Positions 26,713 to 35,795 of a DNA stretch of 64,000 nt are shown here, in pieces. Origin of the DNA: Luteimonas arsenica (GTDB lineage: Bacteria; Pseudomonadota; Gammaproteobacteria; Xanthomonadales; Xanthomonadaceae); contig NZ_SJRW01000002.1 in the NCBI RefSeq assembly GCF_004352825.1, positions 1 to 64,000 on the forward strand, written 5' to 3'. The first letter of the stretch is position 1; each line of letters begins with the position of its first letter. A program made the translations under genes and the position numbers. The notes under the pieces are model-generated. The model did no database searches and was not told where the DNA came from. It saw nothing but the letters and a program-made list of their open reading frames with translations.

Positions 26713-27813
26713 TCACAGCCGCAGCGGCATCACGACATGGCGCGACCGGGCGTTGGCGGCCTCGCGCACCAGGGCGGAGGAGTTGGCGTCGCGCAGCGCC
26801 AGGATCACGGTTTCGTCGCGCAGCGCGCCCAGCGCGTCCAGCAGGTAGTTGACGTTGAAACCAACCGCCAGGCCATCGACCGAGGTGTCGGCCTCGACTT
26901 CTTCCTGGGCTTCTTCCTGCTCGGGGTTGTGAGCGCTGATCTTGAGTTGGCCCGGGGACACCTCGATGCGCACGCCGCGGTACTTCTCGTTGGACAGGAT
27001 CGCCGCGCGCTGCAGCGAGGCCCGCAGCACCTCGCGGTCGATCTTGACCTCGCGGTCGGCGCCGATCGGGATCACGGCCTCGTAGTCGGGGAAACGGCCG
27101 TCGATCAGCTTGCTGGTGAAGGTGACATCGTCGCGCTTCACGCGGATATGGTTGCGGCCCATTTCCAGCTCGAGCACGCGGTCGCCGCCTTCGAGCAGGC
27201 GCTGCAGCTCGGTCACGCCCTTGCGCGGGACGATGATCTGGCGCTTGGCCTGGCTGCCGACATCCAGCTCGGCCTCGCACAGCGCCAGGCGGTGGCCGTC
27301 GGTGGCCACGCAGCGCAGGCGGTGGTCGCCGAGGTCGAAGAGCAGGCCGTTGAGGTAGTAGCGCACGTCCTGCTGGGCCATGGCGAACGCGGTGCGCTCG
27401 ATCAGCTCCTTCAGGGCCGCTTCCGGCACCTCGACGCGCTCGGTCGCCTCGACCTCGTCGATCGACGGGAAGTCGTTGGCCGGCAGGCTGGCCAGGGTGA
27501 AGCGGCTGCGGCCGGCCTGGACCGTGATCTTGTCGCCGGCCTGGCTGACGGTGACCTTGCTGCCGTCGGGCAGGGCGCGAACGATGTCGAACAGCTTGCG
27601 CGCGGGAATCGTGACCTCGCCGTCCTGGGCGTCGTCGACGGCGCAGCGCGCGACCATTTCGACCTCGAGGTCGGTACCGGTCAGCGACAGCTGGCCGTCC
27701 TTGACCAGGGCCAGCAGGTTTGCGAGCACCGGCAGGGTCTGCCGGCGTTCGACCACGTTGACGACCTGCGCCAACGGCTTGAGGAAGGCTTCTCGCTGCA
27801 GACTGAAACGCAT
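26713..27813 (-). CDS. dnaN: DNA polymerase III beta sliding clamp
   Basis: This 366-residue clamp forms a dimeric ring that tethers polymerase III to DNA. N-terminal 'MRFSLQREAFLKPLAQVVNV' and 'RRQTLPVLANLL', the central 'YYLNGLLFDLGDHRLRCVATDGHRLA' and C-terminal 'RSRHVVMPLRL' are the family landmarks. The length is normal. It follows dnaA after the candidate origin region. Confidence 0.97.
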   Translation of the reverse strand: MRFSLQREAFLKPLAQVVNVVERRQTLPVLANLLALVKDGQLSLTGTDLEVEMVARCAVDDAQDGEVTIPARKLFDIVRALPDGSKVTVSQAGDKITVQAGRSRFTLASLPANDFPSIDEVEATERVEVPEAALKELIERTAFAMAQQDVRYYLNGLLFDLGDHRLRCVATDGHRLALCEAELDVGSQAKRQIIVPRKGVTELQRLLEGGDRVLELEMGRNHIRVKRDDVTFTSKLIDGRFPDYEAVIPIGADREVKIDREVLRASLQRAAILSNEKYRGVRIEVSPGQLKISAHNPEQEEAQEEVEADTSVDGLAVGFNVNYLLDALGALRDETVILALRDANSSALVREAANARSRHVVMPLRL

Positions 27814-28069
27814 GCCGGTGTTGTCCCCTTGGCCCTGGCTCTTGAATTGGATAAATACTAAAAGCGGTGGTGGTGGTGTCCGGAAATCCGGTGGAAAATA
27901 AACTTAAATCACTGATTTAAAACGATATTATTGAGCTACAACCCCGTGGACAAGCCTGCTGCCAGCGGTGGGAGAAGCTGTGGACAACTTTCGGGCCCGG
28001 CCGGGGCATGGCAGTTGTCCACAGGTTTTCCCGGTGCCGTCCACTGGGTTGGCCACCGGCGGGACGACC
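27814..28069. other. Candidate chromosomal replication origin (oriC)
   Basis: The 256-bp gap between dnaA and dnaN contains an AT-rich stretch (about 27893-27937, with 'cttaaatc', 'gatttaaaa', 'gatattattga') in a very GC-rich chromosome, suitable as an unwinding element. DnaA-box-like 9-mers are TGTGGACAA (27979-27987, reverse orientation), TTGTCCACA (28015-28023) and CGTGGACAA (27945-27953). This is the usual place of oriC in pseudomonads and xanthomonads. The dnaN leader is also here. No precise box count is claimed because weaker boxes cannot be judged by eye. Confidence 0.8.
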
Positions 28070-29422
28070 TCATTCGCTGAGCTTGCGGATGAGCTTGTCC
28101 CAGTCCTCGCGGAGCTTGCCGTCGGTCAGCGCCAGGGCGCGGATCTGCCGGCAGGCATGCAGGACCGTGGTGTGGTCCCGTCCGTCGAAGGCTTCCCCGA
28201 TCGCGGGCAGGCTGTGGTCGGTGAGTTCCTTGGCCAGCGCCATCGCCATCTGGCGCGGGCGGGCCAGCGAACGCGTCCGCTTCTTGCCCAGCAAATCCTT
28301 GATCTGGAGTCCGTAGTAGTCTGCCACGGTCTTCTGGATATTGGGGATGCTGATCGCCGCCTGCTGCGCGCGGAGCAGGTCGCGCAGGGTTTCCTGCGCG
28401 AACTCGGGCGTGATCGCGCGGCCGGTGAAGTTGGCCTGGGCCGACAGCGTGTTCAGCGCCCCCTCGAGTTCACGCACGTTCGAGGGAATCTTCTTCGCGA
28501 GCAGGAACGCGACCTCCTCGGGGATATGGGTGTCGCGCTCGCGTGCCTTGGCCAGCACGATCGCGGCCCGCGTCTCGAAATCGGGCGGATCGATCGCCAC
28601 CGGGAGCCCGGAGGCCAGGCGCGACTTCAGCCGCGGCTCGAGGCCCTCGACTTCGCGGGGAAAGCGGTCGCTGGTCATGATGATCTGCTGCCGGCCCTCG
28701 AACAGCGCATTGAAGGTGTGGAAGAACTCTTCCTGGGTGCGGTCCTTGCCGGCGAAGAACTGGATGTCGTCGATCAGCAGCGCGTCGAGCTTCTGGAACT
28801 GGCGCTTGAACTGGTCGGCGGTGCGCTCCTGCAGGGAACGGAAGAACGCGCTGTAAAAGTCGTTGGAGCGCATGTACAGCACCCGTGCGCCCGGGTTGTT
28901 GCGGCGCATCTCGTTGCCGGCGGCGAACATCAGGTGGGTCTTGCCCAGACCGGTGCCGCCGTACAGCAGCAGCGGGTTGTGGGCGCGGTCGCCGGGCTTC
29001 TGCGCGGCCTGCCAGGCGGCGGCGCGGCCGAGCTGGTTGCTGCGCCCCTCGACGAAGTTGTCGAAGGTGTAGTGGCTGTCCAGGTTGCCGTGGAAGGCGG
29101 CGGCGCTGGCCGCGTTCGACGCCGCGGTGGCCGCGGCCGTGGCCGGCGCGCGCTGCGGCGCGGGTGTGGCCGGGGGCAGGGAGCCGATCTCCAGCGAGAC
29201 ATCGCTGCTGCCGCCGAAATGCCCCAGCAGCTCGCGGATGCGCGGCATGTAGCGCTCATGCACCGCGTCGCGGATGAAGACGTTGGGTGCGTACAGCACC
29301 GTGCCGTCCTCGCGGCGAGCCGCCTGCAGGGGCTTGAGCCACATGTGGACATCCTCGGCCGGCAGTTCGGCTTCCAGGCGTTCGAGGCAGCGGGGCCAGG
29401 CATCCATGTTGGGGTTCGACAT
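28070..29422 (-). CDS. dnaA: Chromosomal replication initiator DnaA
   Basis: This 450-residue AAA+ protein binds DnaA boxes and opens oriC. Domain I (1-80) is followed by an Ala/Pro-rich linker (about 81-110). The ATPase domain has Walker A '[11 protein letters not shown]' (about 154-163) and Walker B 'LLIDDIQFF'; domain IV has the DNA-binding '[16 protein letters not shown]'. The ATG at 29422 ([10 protein letters not shown]) was chosen over an in-frame one 39 bases upstream because it starts domain I properly. Divergent from rpmH. Confidence 0.97.
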   Translation of the reverse strand: MSNPNMDAWPRCLERLEAELPAEDVHMWLKPLQAARREDGTVLYAPNVFIRDAVHERYMPRIRELLGHFGGSSDVSLEIGSLPPATPAPQRAPATAAATAASNAASAAAFHGNLDSHYTFDNFVEGRSNQLGRAAAWQAAQKPGDRAHNPLLLYGGTGLGKTHLMFAAGNEMRRNNPGARVLYMRSNDFYSAFFRSLQERTADQFKRQFQKLDALLIDDIQFFAGKDRTQEEFFHTFNALFEGRQQIIMTSDRFPREVEGLEPRLKSRLASGLPVAIDPPDFETRAAIVLAKARERDTHIPEEVAFLLAKKIPSNVRELEGALNTLSAQANFTGRAITPEFAQETLRDLLRAQQAAISIPNIQKTVADYYGLQIKDLLGKKRTRSLARPRQMAMALAKELTDHSLPAIGEAFDGRDHTTVLHACRQIRALALTDGKLREDWDKLIRKLSE

Positions 29423-29581
29423 ACCGACAGCGGGACCTGCCGCGCGGCGTGGCCGGGCCACGTGCGGCGGGGCGGGGAAAAGGGGGTAGCCAGCCTACCA
29501 TCGCACCCCGCGGACTGCGCGCCGGCGGTCGCGGCGGCGATGGGCAGGGAAGGGCGCCGGGGCGGGGCAGGGGGGCTGGAT

Positions 29582-29610
29582 TTGACCGGCCCACAGGAGC
29601 GGCCTACAAT
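29582..29610 (+). promoter_or_regulatory. Promoter of rpmH-rnpA-yidC
   Basis: TTGACC (29582-29587), a 17-base spacer and TACAAT (29605-29610) lie 42 bases before the rpmH ATG. This is a strong sigma-70 match, as expected for a ribosomal protein gene. The dnaA promoter must lie in the same 229-bp divergent region; a dyad GGTAG...CTACC (about 29486-29499) near the dnaA end is a possible regulatory site. Confidence 0.75.
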
Positions 29611-29651
29611 CGCCGGTTCTTTCCGCTGCGTCACCGCCCAGAGCAACCGTC

Positions 29652-29792
29652 ATGGCCACCAAGCGCACCTACCAGCCCAGCAACCTCAAGCGCAAGCGCG
29701 ACCACGGCTTCCGTGCCCGCATGGCGACCGCCGACGGCCGCAAGATCCTTGCCCGCCGCCGCGCCAAGGGCCGCAAGCGCCTGACCGCCTGA
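29652..29792 (+). CDS. rpmH: 50S ribosomal protein L34
   Basis: This 46-residue very basic protein ([20 protein letters not shown]..., ending RKRLTA) is the canonical L34. Its stop codon (TGA at 29790-29792) overlaps an in-frame ATG of the next gene's frame. It is the first gene of the rpmH-rnpA-yidC-mnmE block divergent from dnaA. Confidence 0.97.
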   Translation: MATKRTYQPSNLKRKRDHGFRARMATADGRKILARRRAKGRKRLTA

Positions 29793-29842
29793 TGCCGCCG
29801 GGCGGACCGACTGCCGGCCGCCCCGTCGCGAACCGCATTTCC

Positions 29843-30259
29843 ATGGACCGCCGCTTGCCCCGCCAAGCGCGCGTACGCGTGCGCGCGGACTTCGACCGCG
29901 TGTTCGGCGAGGGTCGCCGCACCGGCACCCCGTTGCTCGCCCTGCACCTGCTCCGCGACGGCCAGCCCGCGCGCCTGGGCCTGGCGGTCTCGCGCAAGGT
30001 CGATCGCCGCGCCGTCGGCCGCAACCGCATCAAGCGCGCGCTGCGCGAGGAGTTTCGCGCCCTGCGTGCCGCCCTGCCGCCCGCCGCCTACGTGGTCGTC
30101 GCGCGCCCCGCGGCGGCCGGCGCGACCCGCGTGGCGCTGCGCGCCGCCTTCCACGACGCCCTGCGCCGCGCCGGCGCGTTGCCCGCGCCGGACCCGACCG
30201 GCACAATGCCCGACTCCCCGCACCTCCCCGTCCTGACGCCGCGTTCCGCCGGCGAATGA
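29843..30259 (+). CDS. rnpA: Ribonuclease P protein component
   Basis: This is a basic protein of about 138 residues that assists the RNA subunit in 5' processing of tRNA precursors. Motifs: 'LPRQARVRVRADFDRVFGEG' (aromatic/basic N-terminus) and the RNA-binding RNR signature 'DRRAVGRNRIKRALRE'. I start at the ATG at 29843 (MDRRLPRQ), as in relatives; an ATG at 29792 overlapping the rpmH stop would add 17 residues. The C-terminal tail after 'FHDALRRAGALP' is longer than in E. coli, as in xanthomonads. Thirteen bases separate it from yidC; no yidD gene is present between them. Confidence 0.93.
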   Translation: MDRRLPRQARVRVRADFDRVFGEGRRTGTPLLALHLLRDGQPARLGLAVSRKVDRRAVGRNRIKRALREEFRALRAALPPAAYVVVARPAAAGATRVALRAAFHDALRRAGALPAPDPTGTMPDSPHLPVLTPRSAGE

Positions 30260-30272
30260 GCCTGCCTGCCCG

Positions 30273-32024
30273 ATGAACCAGACCCGTACCTTCCTGATCT
30301 TCGCCTGGCTGATGGTGGCGACCCTCCTGTGGATGGAGTGGGGCAAGGAGCAGCGGGAGCCGGCCACGACCGCCGCGGCCACGATCGAAGCCGTCGCCGC
30401 CGATCCGGCCGCCGCGATCCCGGGCGCACCGGCCGCCGATGCCGCCGCCACCGTGCCGGGCGCCGTGCCAGCGGCGCCGCAGGCTGCGCCGCTGCCGGGC
30501 GTCGCCGCGCCGTCAGCCGCGCCGGCCGCCGGCCTGGTACAGGTGCGCACCGACGTCCTCGACCTCGCCCTGCGCGGCGGCGCGGTCGCGCGCGCCGACC
30601 TGGTGCAGTTCCCGCAGACCCGCGACGAGGGCAGCGCCCCGGTGCGCCTGTTCGACGACAACCCGGCCACCTTCTATGCCGCGCAGAGCGGCTGGGTCAG
30701 CCAGTCCAGCGCCGCGCCCAGCCACGAGTCGGGCTTCGTGCCGGAGTCGGCGGCGACGCAGTACGTGATGCCCGCCGACGCCGACACCCTCGAGGTGCCC
30801 TTCGTCTGGCACGGTGCCGACGGCGTCAGCATCCGCCGCAGCTACGTGTTCACCCGCGGCAGCTACGCCATCGAGGTCCGCGACACCGTCTACAACAAGA
30901 GCCCGTCGCTGTGGCAGGGCCATGCCTACCGCCAGCTGGTGCGCCTGCCGCAGGCGCTCAAGACCGGCTGGACCAACCCCGAGTCCTTCAGCCTGTACGG
31001 CGCCACTTGGTTCAGCCCGGGCCAGGGTTACGAACGCGTGCGCTATTCCGACTTCGCCGACGAGGGCCCGGTCAACGTCCGCCAGACCGGCGGCTGGCTG
31101 GCCATGCTCCAGCACCACTTCTTCAGCGCCTGGATCCCGGCGGCGACCGACGAGGTCACCGTCTCGCTGCACACCATGCCCGGTGCCGGTGGCGCGCAGC
31201 AGTACCTGATCCGCGAAGTCGGCCCCGGCCTGGCGGTGGCGCCCGGCGACCAGGCCAGCACCAGCGCGCGCCTGTGGGTCGGCCCGAAGCTGGTCGGCCA
31301 GATCAAGGCGCAGCAGGTACCCAACCTTGATCGCGCGGTCGATTACAGCCGCTTCTCGGTCTTCGCCGTGCTCGGCGAGTGGCTGTTCTGGATCCTCGAC
31401 AAGCTCCACGGCCTGTTCCAGAACTGGGGCTGGTCGATCATCGGCCTGGTGGTGGTGGTCAAGGGCATCATGTACCCGCTGTCGAAGGCGCAGTACCAGT
31501 CGATGGCGAAGATGCGCAAGTTCCAGCCGCGCATCCAGCAGCTCAAGGAGCGCTACGGCGACGACAAGCAGAAGTTCCAGGTCGCCATGATGGAGCTGTA
31601 CAAGAAGGAGAAGATCAATCCCGTCGGCGGCTGCCTGCCGGTGCTGCTGCAGATGCCGATCTGGCTGGCGCTGTACTGGGTGCTGCTGGAGTCCGTCGAG
31701 CTGCGCCACGCGCCGTGGATCGGCTGGATCCAGGACCTGACCGCGCGCGACCCGTATTTCATCCTGCCGGTGCTCAACATCCTGGTGATGTGGGCCACGC
31801 AGAAGCTCACGCCCATGGTCGGCATGGATCCGATGCAGCAGAAGATGATGCAGCTGATGCCGCTGGTCTTCGGCGTGTTCATGATCTTCTTCCCCTCGGG
31901 CCTGGTGCTGTACTGGGTGACCAACGGCGCGCTCGGCCTGCTGCAGCAGTGGTGGCTGATCCGCCGCTACGCGGAAAAGCCCGATGCTGGCGACAAGCCC
32001 GCGAAGGCCGTTTCGAAAGGCTGA
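30273..32024 (+). CDS. yidC: Membrane protein insertase YidC
   Basis: This 583-residue inner-membrane insertase has an N-terminal anchor ('TFLIFAWLMVATLLWMEW'), an Ala/Pro-rich linker to about residue 90, and a large periplasmic P1 domain ('GGAVARADLVQFPQTRDEGS', 'GGWLAMLQHHFFSAWIP'). The conserved five-helix core begins at 'GWSIIGLVVVVKGIMYPLSK', with the positive groove loop 'MRKFQPRIQQLKERYGDDKQ'. Gammaproteobacterial-type length. Confidence 0.96.
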   Translation: MNQTRTFLIFAWLMVATLLWMEWGKEQREPATTAAATIEAVAADPAAAIPGAPAADAAATVPGAVPAAPQAAPLPGVAAPSAAPAAGLVQVRTDVLDLALRGGAVARADLVQFPQTRDEGSAPVRLFDDNPATFYAAQSGWVSQSSAAPSHESGFVPESAATQYVMPADADTLEVPFVWHGADGVSIRRSYVFTRGSYAIEVRDTVYNKSPSLWQGHAYRQLVRLPQALKTGWTNPESFSLYGATWFSPGQGYERVRYSDFADEGPVNVRQTGGWLAMLQHHFFSAWIPAATDEVTVSLHTMPGAGGAQQYLIREVGPGLAVAPGDQASTSARLWVGPKLVGQIKAQQVPNLDRAVDYSRFSVFAVLGEWLFWILDKLHGLFQNWGWSIIGLVVVVKGIMYPLSKAQYQSMAKMRKFQPRIQQLKERYGDDKQKFQVAMMELYKKEKINPVGGCLPVLLQMPIWLALYWVLLESVELRHAPWIGWIQDLTARDPYFILPVLNILVMWATQKLTPMVGMDPMQQKMMQLMPLVFGVFMIFFPSGLVLYWVTNGALGLLQQWWLIRRYAEKPDAGDKPAKAVSKG

Positions 32025-32057
32025 GGCGGGCGGCTGCGTCCGCGCGTGCGCGCCTTG

Positions 32058-33404
32058 ATGACCGGCACCGGGAACGACACCATCGTCGCCGTCGCCACTG
32101 CGCCCGGCAGCGGCGGCGTCGGCATCGTCCGGCTCTCGGGCCCCGCGGCAGCCGCCATCGCGCGCGAGGTCTGCGGCGGGCGGGCGCTGCGTCCGCGGCA
32201 TGCCCACCACGTTCGCTTCCTTGATGCCGCCGGCGAGGCCATCGACGACGGCATCGCGCTGCTGTTCGCGGCGCCGGCCAGCTACACCGGCGAGGACGTG
32301 GCTGAACTGCAGGGCCACGGCAGCCCGGTGTTGCTGCAGGCGATCGTCGCGCGCTGCTGCGCGCTGGGCGCGCGGATGGCGCGGCCGGGCGAGTTCACCG
32401 AGCGCGCCTTCGTCAACGGCCGCCTCGACCTCGCCCAGGCCGAAGCGGTGGCCGACCTGATCGCTGCCGCCGACCTGACCGCCGCCCGCGCCGCCCGGCG
32501 CTCGCTGGACGGCGATTTCTCGCGGCGCGTCGAAGCACTGGCCGACGAACTGCTCGCCATCCGCGTGCACGTCGAGGCCGCGATCGATTTCGCCGACGAG
32601 CCGCTGGACACGCTGGGCGGTACCGAGCTGGCCACGCGGCTGCAGCGTGCCCGCGCGGACCTGGCCGCGCTGCTGGCCGCCGCCGACCGCGGCCGCCGCC
32701 TGCGCGACGGCCTGCACGCGGTGATCGTCGGCCCGCCCAACGCCGGCAAGAGTTCGCTGCTCAATGCCCTGGCCGGCGCCGAGCGCGCCATCGTCACCGA
32801 CGTCGCCGGCACCACCCGCGACCTGCTGCGCGAGACCCTGCACGTCGACGGTGCCGAGCTGACCCTGGTCGACACCGCCGGCCTGCGCGCCGAAGGCGAC
32901 GCCATCGAGCGCGAGGGCATGCGCCGCGCGCGCGGGGAGCTGGCGCGCGCGGGACTGGCGATCGCCGTGCTCGATGCGCGCGATCCCGCCGCCGGCCGCG
33001 CCGCGCTGGCCGGCGACCTCGACGGCCTGCCGCAGGTGCTGTGGCTGCACAACAAGGCCGACCTGCTGCCGCCCGATGCGCCACCGCCACCGGAGGGCGA
33101 GCTGCGCGTGTCCGCGGTGACGGGGCAGGGCATGGACGCGCTGCACGTGCGCCTGCACGCGCTGGTGACCGGCGGCGGCGAATCCGGCGGTGGCGAGTTC
33201 ACCGCGCGGGCGCGCCACGTCGATGCGCTGCGCCGCGCCGCGGCCTCGCTCGAGGCCGCAACCGCGGCGCTGGCCGGCGAGGCACTGGATCTCGCCGCCG
33301 AACTACTTCGTGACGCCCATCACAGCCTGGGCGACATCACCGGCCGGGTCAGCGCCGACGCGCTGCTCGGACACATCTTCTCCAGCTTCTGCATCGGCAA
33401 ATGA
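32058..33404 (+). CDS. mnmE: tRNA modification GTPase MnmE (TrmE)
   Basis: This is a protein of about 448 residues that, with MnmG, forms the 5-carboxymethylaminomethyl group on wobble U34. The N-terminal tetrahydrofolate-binding domain ('[20 protein letters not shown]') and the helical domain surround the G domain ('[16 protein letters not shown]', '[10 protein letters not shown]', 'LVDTAGL', 'NKAD'). The protein ends in the catalytic CIGK. The ATG at 32058 ([11 protein letters not shown]) matches relatives better than a GTG at 32046. Confidence 0.95.
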   Translation: MTGTGNDTIVAVATAPGSGGVGIVRLSGPAAAAIAREVCGGRALRPRHAHHVRFLDAAGEAIDDGIALLFAAPASYTGEDVAELQGHGSPVLLQAIVARCCALGARMARPGEFTERAFVNGRLDLAQAEAVADLIAAADLTAARAARRSLDGDFSRRVEALADELLAIRVHVEAAIDFADEPLDTLGGTELATRLQRARADLAALLAAADRGRRLRDGLHAVIVGPPNAGKSSLLNALAGAERAIVTDVAGTTRDLLRETLHVDGAELTLVDTAGLRAEGDAIEREGMRRARGELARAGLAIAVLDARDPAAGRAALAGDLDGLPQVLWLHNKADLLPPDAPPPPEGELRVSAVTGQGMDALHVRLHALVTGGGESGGGEFTARARHVDALRRAAASLEAATAALAGEALDLAAELLRDAHHSLGDITGRVSADALLGHIFSSFCIGK

Positions 33405-33431
33405 ATGCGGGCGGGAGAAGGTGTCAGGGTG

Positions 33432-33462
33432 TTGACAAACGGGCTCGCGTGTCGCGTCCTAG
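33432..33462 (+). promoter_or_regulatory. Possible promoter of the TonB-domain lipoprotein gene
   Basis: A perfect -35 TTGACA lies at 33432-33437, within the 99-bp gap after mnmE. At the proper distance the -10 candidates (CGTCCT or TCCTAG, 33455-33462) are poor. It may need an activator, or the -35 match may be chance. Confidence 0.4.
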
Positions 33463-33503
33463 GCACACGTGCGTTTCCGCACACCAGGGGGAGTAACCAA
33501 ACG

Positions 33504-34541
33504 ATGTCCGTGAACAACCAACTGCCCACGTGGCGGGCCCTGCCTCGGCTGGCCCTTGCGGCGGCCCTGATCCTCGCCATCGCCGCCTGCGGCAAGGACG
33601 ATGCCGCGCAGCAGGGCGATACCGCTGCCGCCGGCAGCCCGGCCGAGTCGGCCGCCGCAGCATCCGAAGCCGCCGCCGAACAGGCCGCGGCGCAGGCCAA
33701 CGCACTGGCCGAACTCAGCGTGGACGAACTGCGCGAGCGCGGCCGGACCGCCTACGCCGAGAGCCGCCTCTACGCACCGGCCGGCGACAACGCGCTGGAG
33801 TACTACCTCGCGCTGCGCGAGAAGTCGCCCGGCGACGCCGCGGTGGCGAGTGCGCTGACCGACCTGATGCCGATGCTGGTGATCGCGACCGAGCAGGCGC
33901 GTGACCGCGAGGACTTCGAGGAATCGCGCCGCCTGGCCGCCCTGGTCGCGCGCGCCGACGCCAACCACCCGGCCCTGCAGCGCCTGACCGCATCGATCGA
34001 CAGTGCCGACGAGACCGCGCAGCGCCGCGTTGCCCAGCAGGCCCTGAGCGCCGAGCAGGAGGCCGAGCGCCAGCGCCAGCTGGCGGAAGAGCGCGAACGC
34101 ACCCAGGCCGAGCAGCAGCGCCAGGCCGCCGAGCAGCTGGCCCAGCAGCAGGTCGCCGAACGCGAGGCCGCCGAGCGTGCCGAGGCCGAGCGCGTGGCCG
34201 CGGAGCAGCGTGCGGCCGAACAGCGCGCCGCCGAGCAGCGCCAGGCCCAGCAGGCCGCCGCGACGCCGGCACCCGCGGCCGCGGCACCCACGCTGCGCCC
34301 GCTGAGCACTCCGGCGCCGCGCTATCCGGTCGAGGCGCTGCGCGCGTCGCAGTCGGGCGAAGTCCAGGTCGAGTTCACGGTCGCACCCGACGGCAGCGTC
34401 AGCGACGCCCGCGTGGTGCGGGCCAACCCGGCCCGGGTTTTTGATCGCGAGGCTGTGGCGGCGGTCCGCCGCTGGCGCTTCGAGCCGGTATCCGAGCCGG
34501 TCACCACTCGCCGCACCATCGCCTTCAACCCGGGCGGCTGA
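33504..34541 (+). CDS. Lipoprotein with C-terminal TonB domain
   Basis: This is a 345-residue protein with a lipobox ('LAIAACGKDD', Cys near residue 28; +2 residue Gly, so the Lol avoidance signal is absent). The middle (about 180-255) is a long Glu/Gln/Ala/Arg-rich coiled coil ('RQLAEERERTQAEQQRQAAE'). The last 80 residues are a TonB C-terminal domain ('APRYPVEALRASQSGEVQVE', 'DGSVSDARVVRANP', 'VRRWRFEP'). TonB proteins normally have an N-terminal transmembrane helix; here a lipid anchor replaces it. Energising of receptors by it is therefore doubtful, and a structural or receptor-binding role is possible. The ATG at 33504 follows GGGGGAG. Confidence 0.85.
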   Translation: MSVNNQLPTWRALPRLALAAALILAIAACGKDDAAQQGDTAAAGSPAESAAAASEAAAEQAAAQANALAELSVDELRERGRTAYAESRLYAPAGDNALEYYLALREKSPGDAAVASALTDLMPMLVIATEQARDREDFEESRRLAALVARADANHPALQRLTASIDSADETAQRRVAQQALSAEQEAERQRQLAEERERTQAEQQRQAAEQLAQQQVAEREAAERAEAERVAAEQRAAEQRAAEQRQAQQAAATPAPAAAAPTLRPLSTPAPRYPVEALRASQSGEVQVEFTVAPDGSVSDARVVRANPARVFDREAVAAVRRWRFEPVSEPVTTRRTIAFNPGG

Positions 34542-34562
34542 GGCCGCCCCGGAGGCAGGAAA

Positions 34563-34591
34563 AAGAAGCCCGGCCATTGGCCGGACTTCTT
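34563..34591. terminator. Bidirectional terminator between convergent genes
   Basis: AAGAAGCCCGGCC (34563-34575) pairs with GGCCGGACTTCTT (34579-34591) with one mismatch around a 3-base loop; the flanks give U-rich tails in both directions. It separates the lipoprotein gene (+) from the ABC permease gene (-). Confidence 0.8.
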
Positions 34592-34613
34592 CGTTTCGGC
34601 GGGGTCGCGATGC

Positions 34614-35795
34614 TCAGGCCGAGATCGCCAGCTTCTCGCGGTGGTACAGGCGCGCGGCGATCAGCCACAGCACCAGGCCGAGGCCGAAGCCGGCGCCGAG
34701 GTACACCGCCCACTCCACCGGTGCCACCCACTCGCCGCGGATGATCTTCAGCAGCATCTGGTTCTGGCCCAGGAACGGCACCGCGAACTGCCACAGCTGG
34801 TTCTTTACCGGATTCACCAGCAGCACGATCGTGGGGATGATCGGCAGCAGCATCAGCACGCTCATGTAGCTCTGCGCTTCCTTTACCGACTTCACGCTGG
34901 CCGCGATCAGGGTCAGCAGGGTGGTGCCGATCAGCACGAGGGGCAGCAGCACCAGCAGCAGCTGCAGCATCATCTGCCCCGAGACCTTCACCAGCTGCAT
35001 GGATGGCGGCGCCACGGCGAAGCTCACCTTGAAGGCGATCACGATCAGGGCCAGGCCCAGCATCCCGAACAGGCAGGCGGCCAGGATCTTTCCGCTCATG
35101 ATCGCGCTGCGCGACACCGGCGTCGCCAGCAGGGGCTCGAGCGACTGGCGCTCGCGTTCGCCGGCGGTGATGTCGATCACCAGGTAGGCCCCGCCCAGGA
35201 AGGCGCTCAGGATCAGCAGGTAGGGCAGGAGCGCCAGCATCATGCCGCGCCGGGATTCCGGCGTGGACACATCGCGCGGCGCGGCCAGCACCGAGATCGC
35301 GGCCTCCGGGCTGACGCCGCGGCTGATCATGCGCAGCGAGCCCACCTGACGTCCGTATTCGGCCAGCGCCGTGCGTACCCGCTGCACCGGGATGCGGGAG
35401 TCCTGGCGCGAGGAGTCGTAGAGGATCTCCACCGGCGCCATGCGGCTGTCGCGCCACAGTTCGGCGTAGTCGGGCGGGATGCGCAGCACCACGTCGAACG
35501 CCTGTTCGCGCAGCTGACGTTCGGCATCGACCGGAGGATCGATCGCCTTGATGTCGCGAGTGTGCAGGTAGCGCACCAGGTTGGGCGCGTGCTCGGCGCC
35601 GATCACCGGCACGTCGAGCACCGATTCCAGCTGGACCCGTGCCCGGCTTTCGGCCAGCGAGCCCATGCCAAGAACCAGCAGCGGGAACAGCAAGGGACCC
35701 ATCAGCAGGCTGAGCATCACCGTGCGCCGGTCGCGGAACAGGTCGAGCAGCTCCTTCCACGCGACCGTCCATACCACGTTGTTGAACAGGCTCAT
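34614..35795 (-). CDS. ABC-2 type exporter permease, NatB-like
   Basis: This 393-residue inner-membrane protein has an N-terminal helix ('VMLSLLMGPLLFPLLVLG'), a large extracytoplasmic domain (about 50-190), and then five or more C-terminal helices ('LLPYLLILSAFLGGAYLVI', 'LLLVLLPLVLIGTTLLTLIA'). The motif 'ITAGERERQSLEPLLATPVS' is typical of NatB/ABC-2 sodium-export-like permeases. Its start overlaps the end of the ATPase gene by four bases. The substrate is not deducible; Na+ or a peptide has been shown for relatives. Confidence 0.85.
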   Translation of the reverse strand: MSLFNNVVWTVAWKELLDLFRDRRTVMLSLLMGPLLFPLLVLGMGSLAESRARVQLESVLDVPVIGAEHAPNLVRYLHTRDIKAIDPPVDAERQLREQAFDVVLRIPPDYAELWRDSRMAPVEILYDSSRQDSRIPVQRVRTALAEYGRQVGSLRMISRGVSPEAAISVLAAPRDVSTPESRRGMMLALLPYLLILSAFLGGAYLVIDITAGERERQSLEPLLATPVSRSAIMSGKILAACLFGMLGLALIVIAFKVSFAVAPPSMQLVKVSGQMMLQLLLVLLPLVLIGTTLLTLIAASVKSVKEAQSYMSVLMLLPIIPTIVLLVNPVKNQLWQFAVPFLGQNQMLLKIIRGEWVAPVEWAVYLGAGFGLGLVLWLIAARLYHREKLAISA

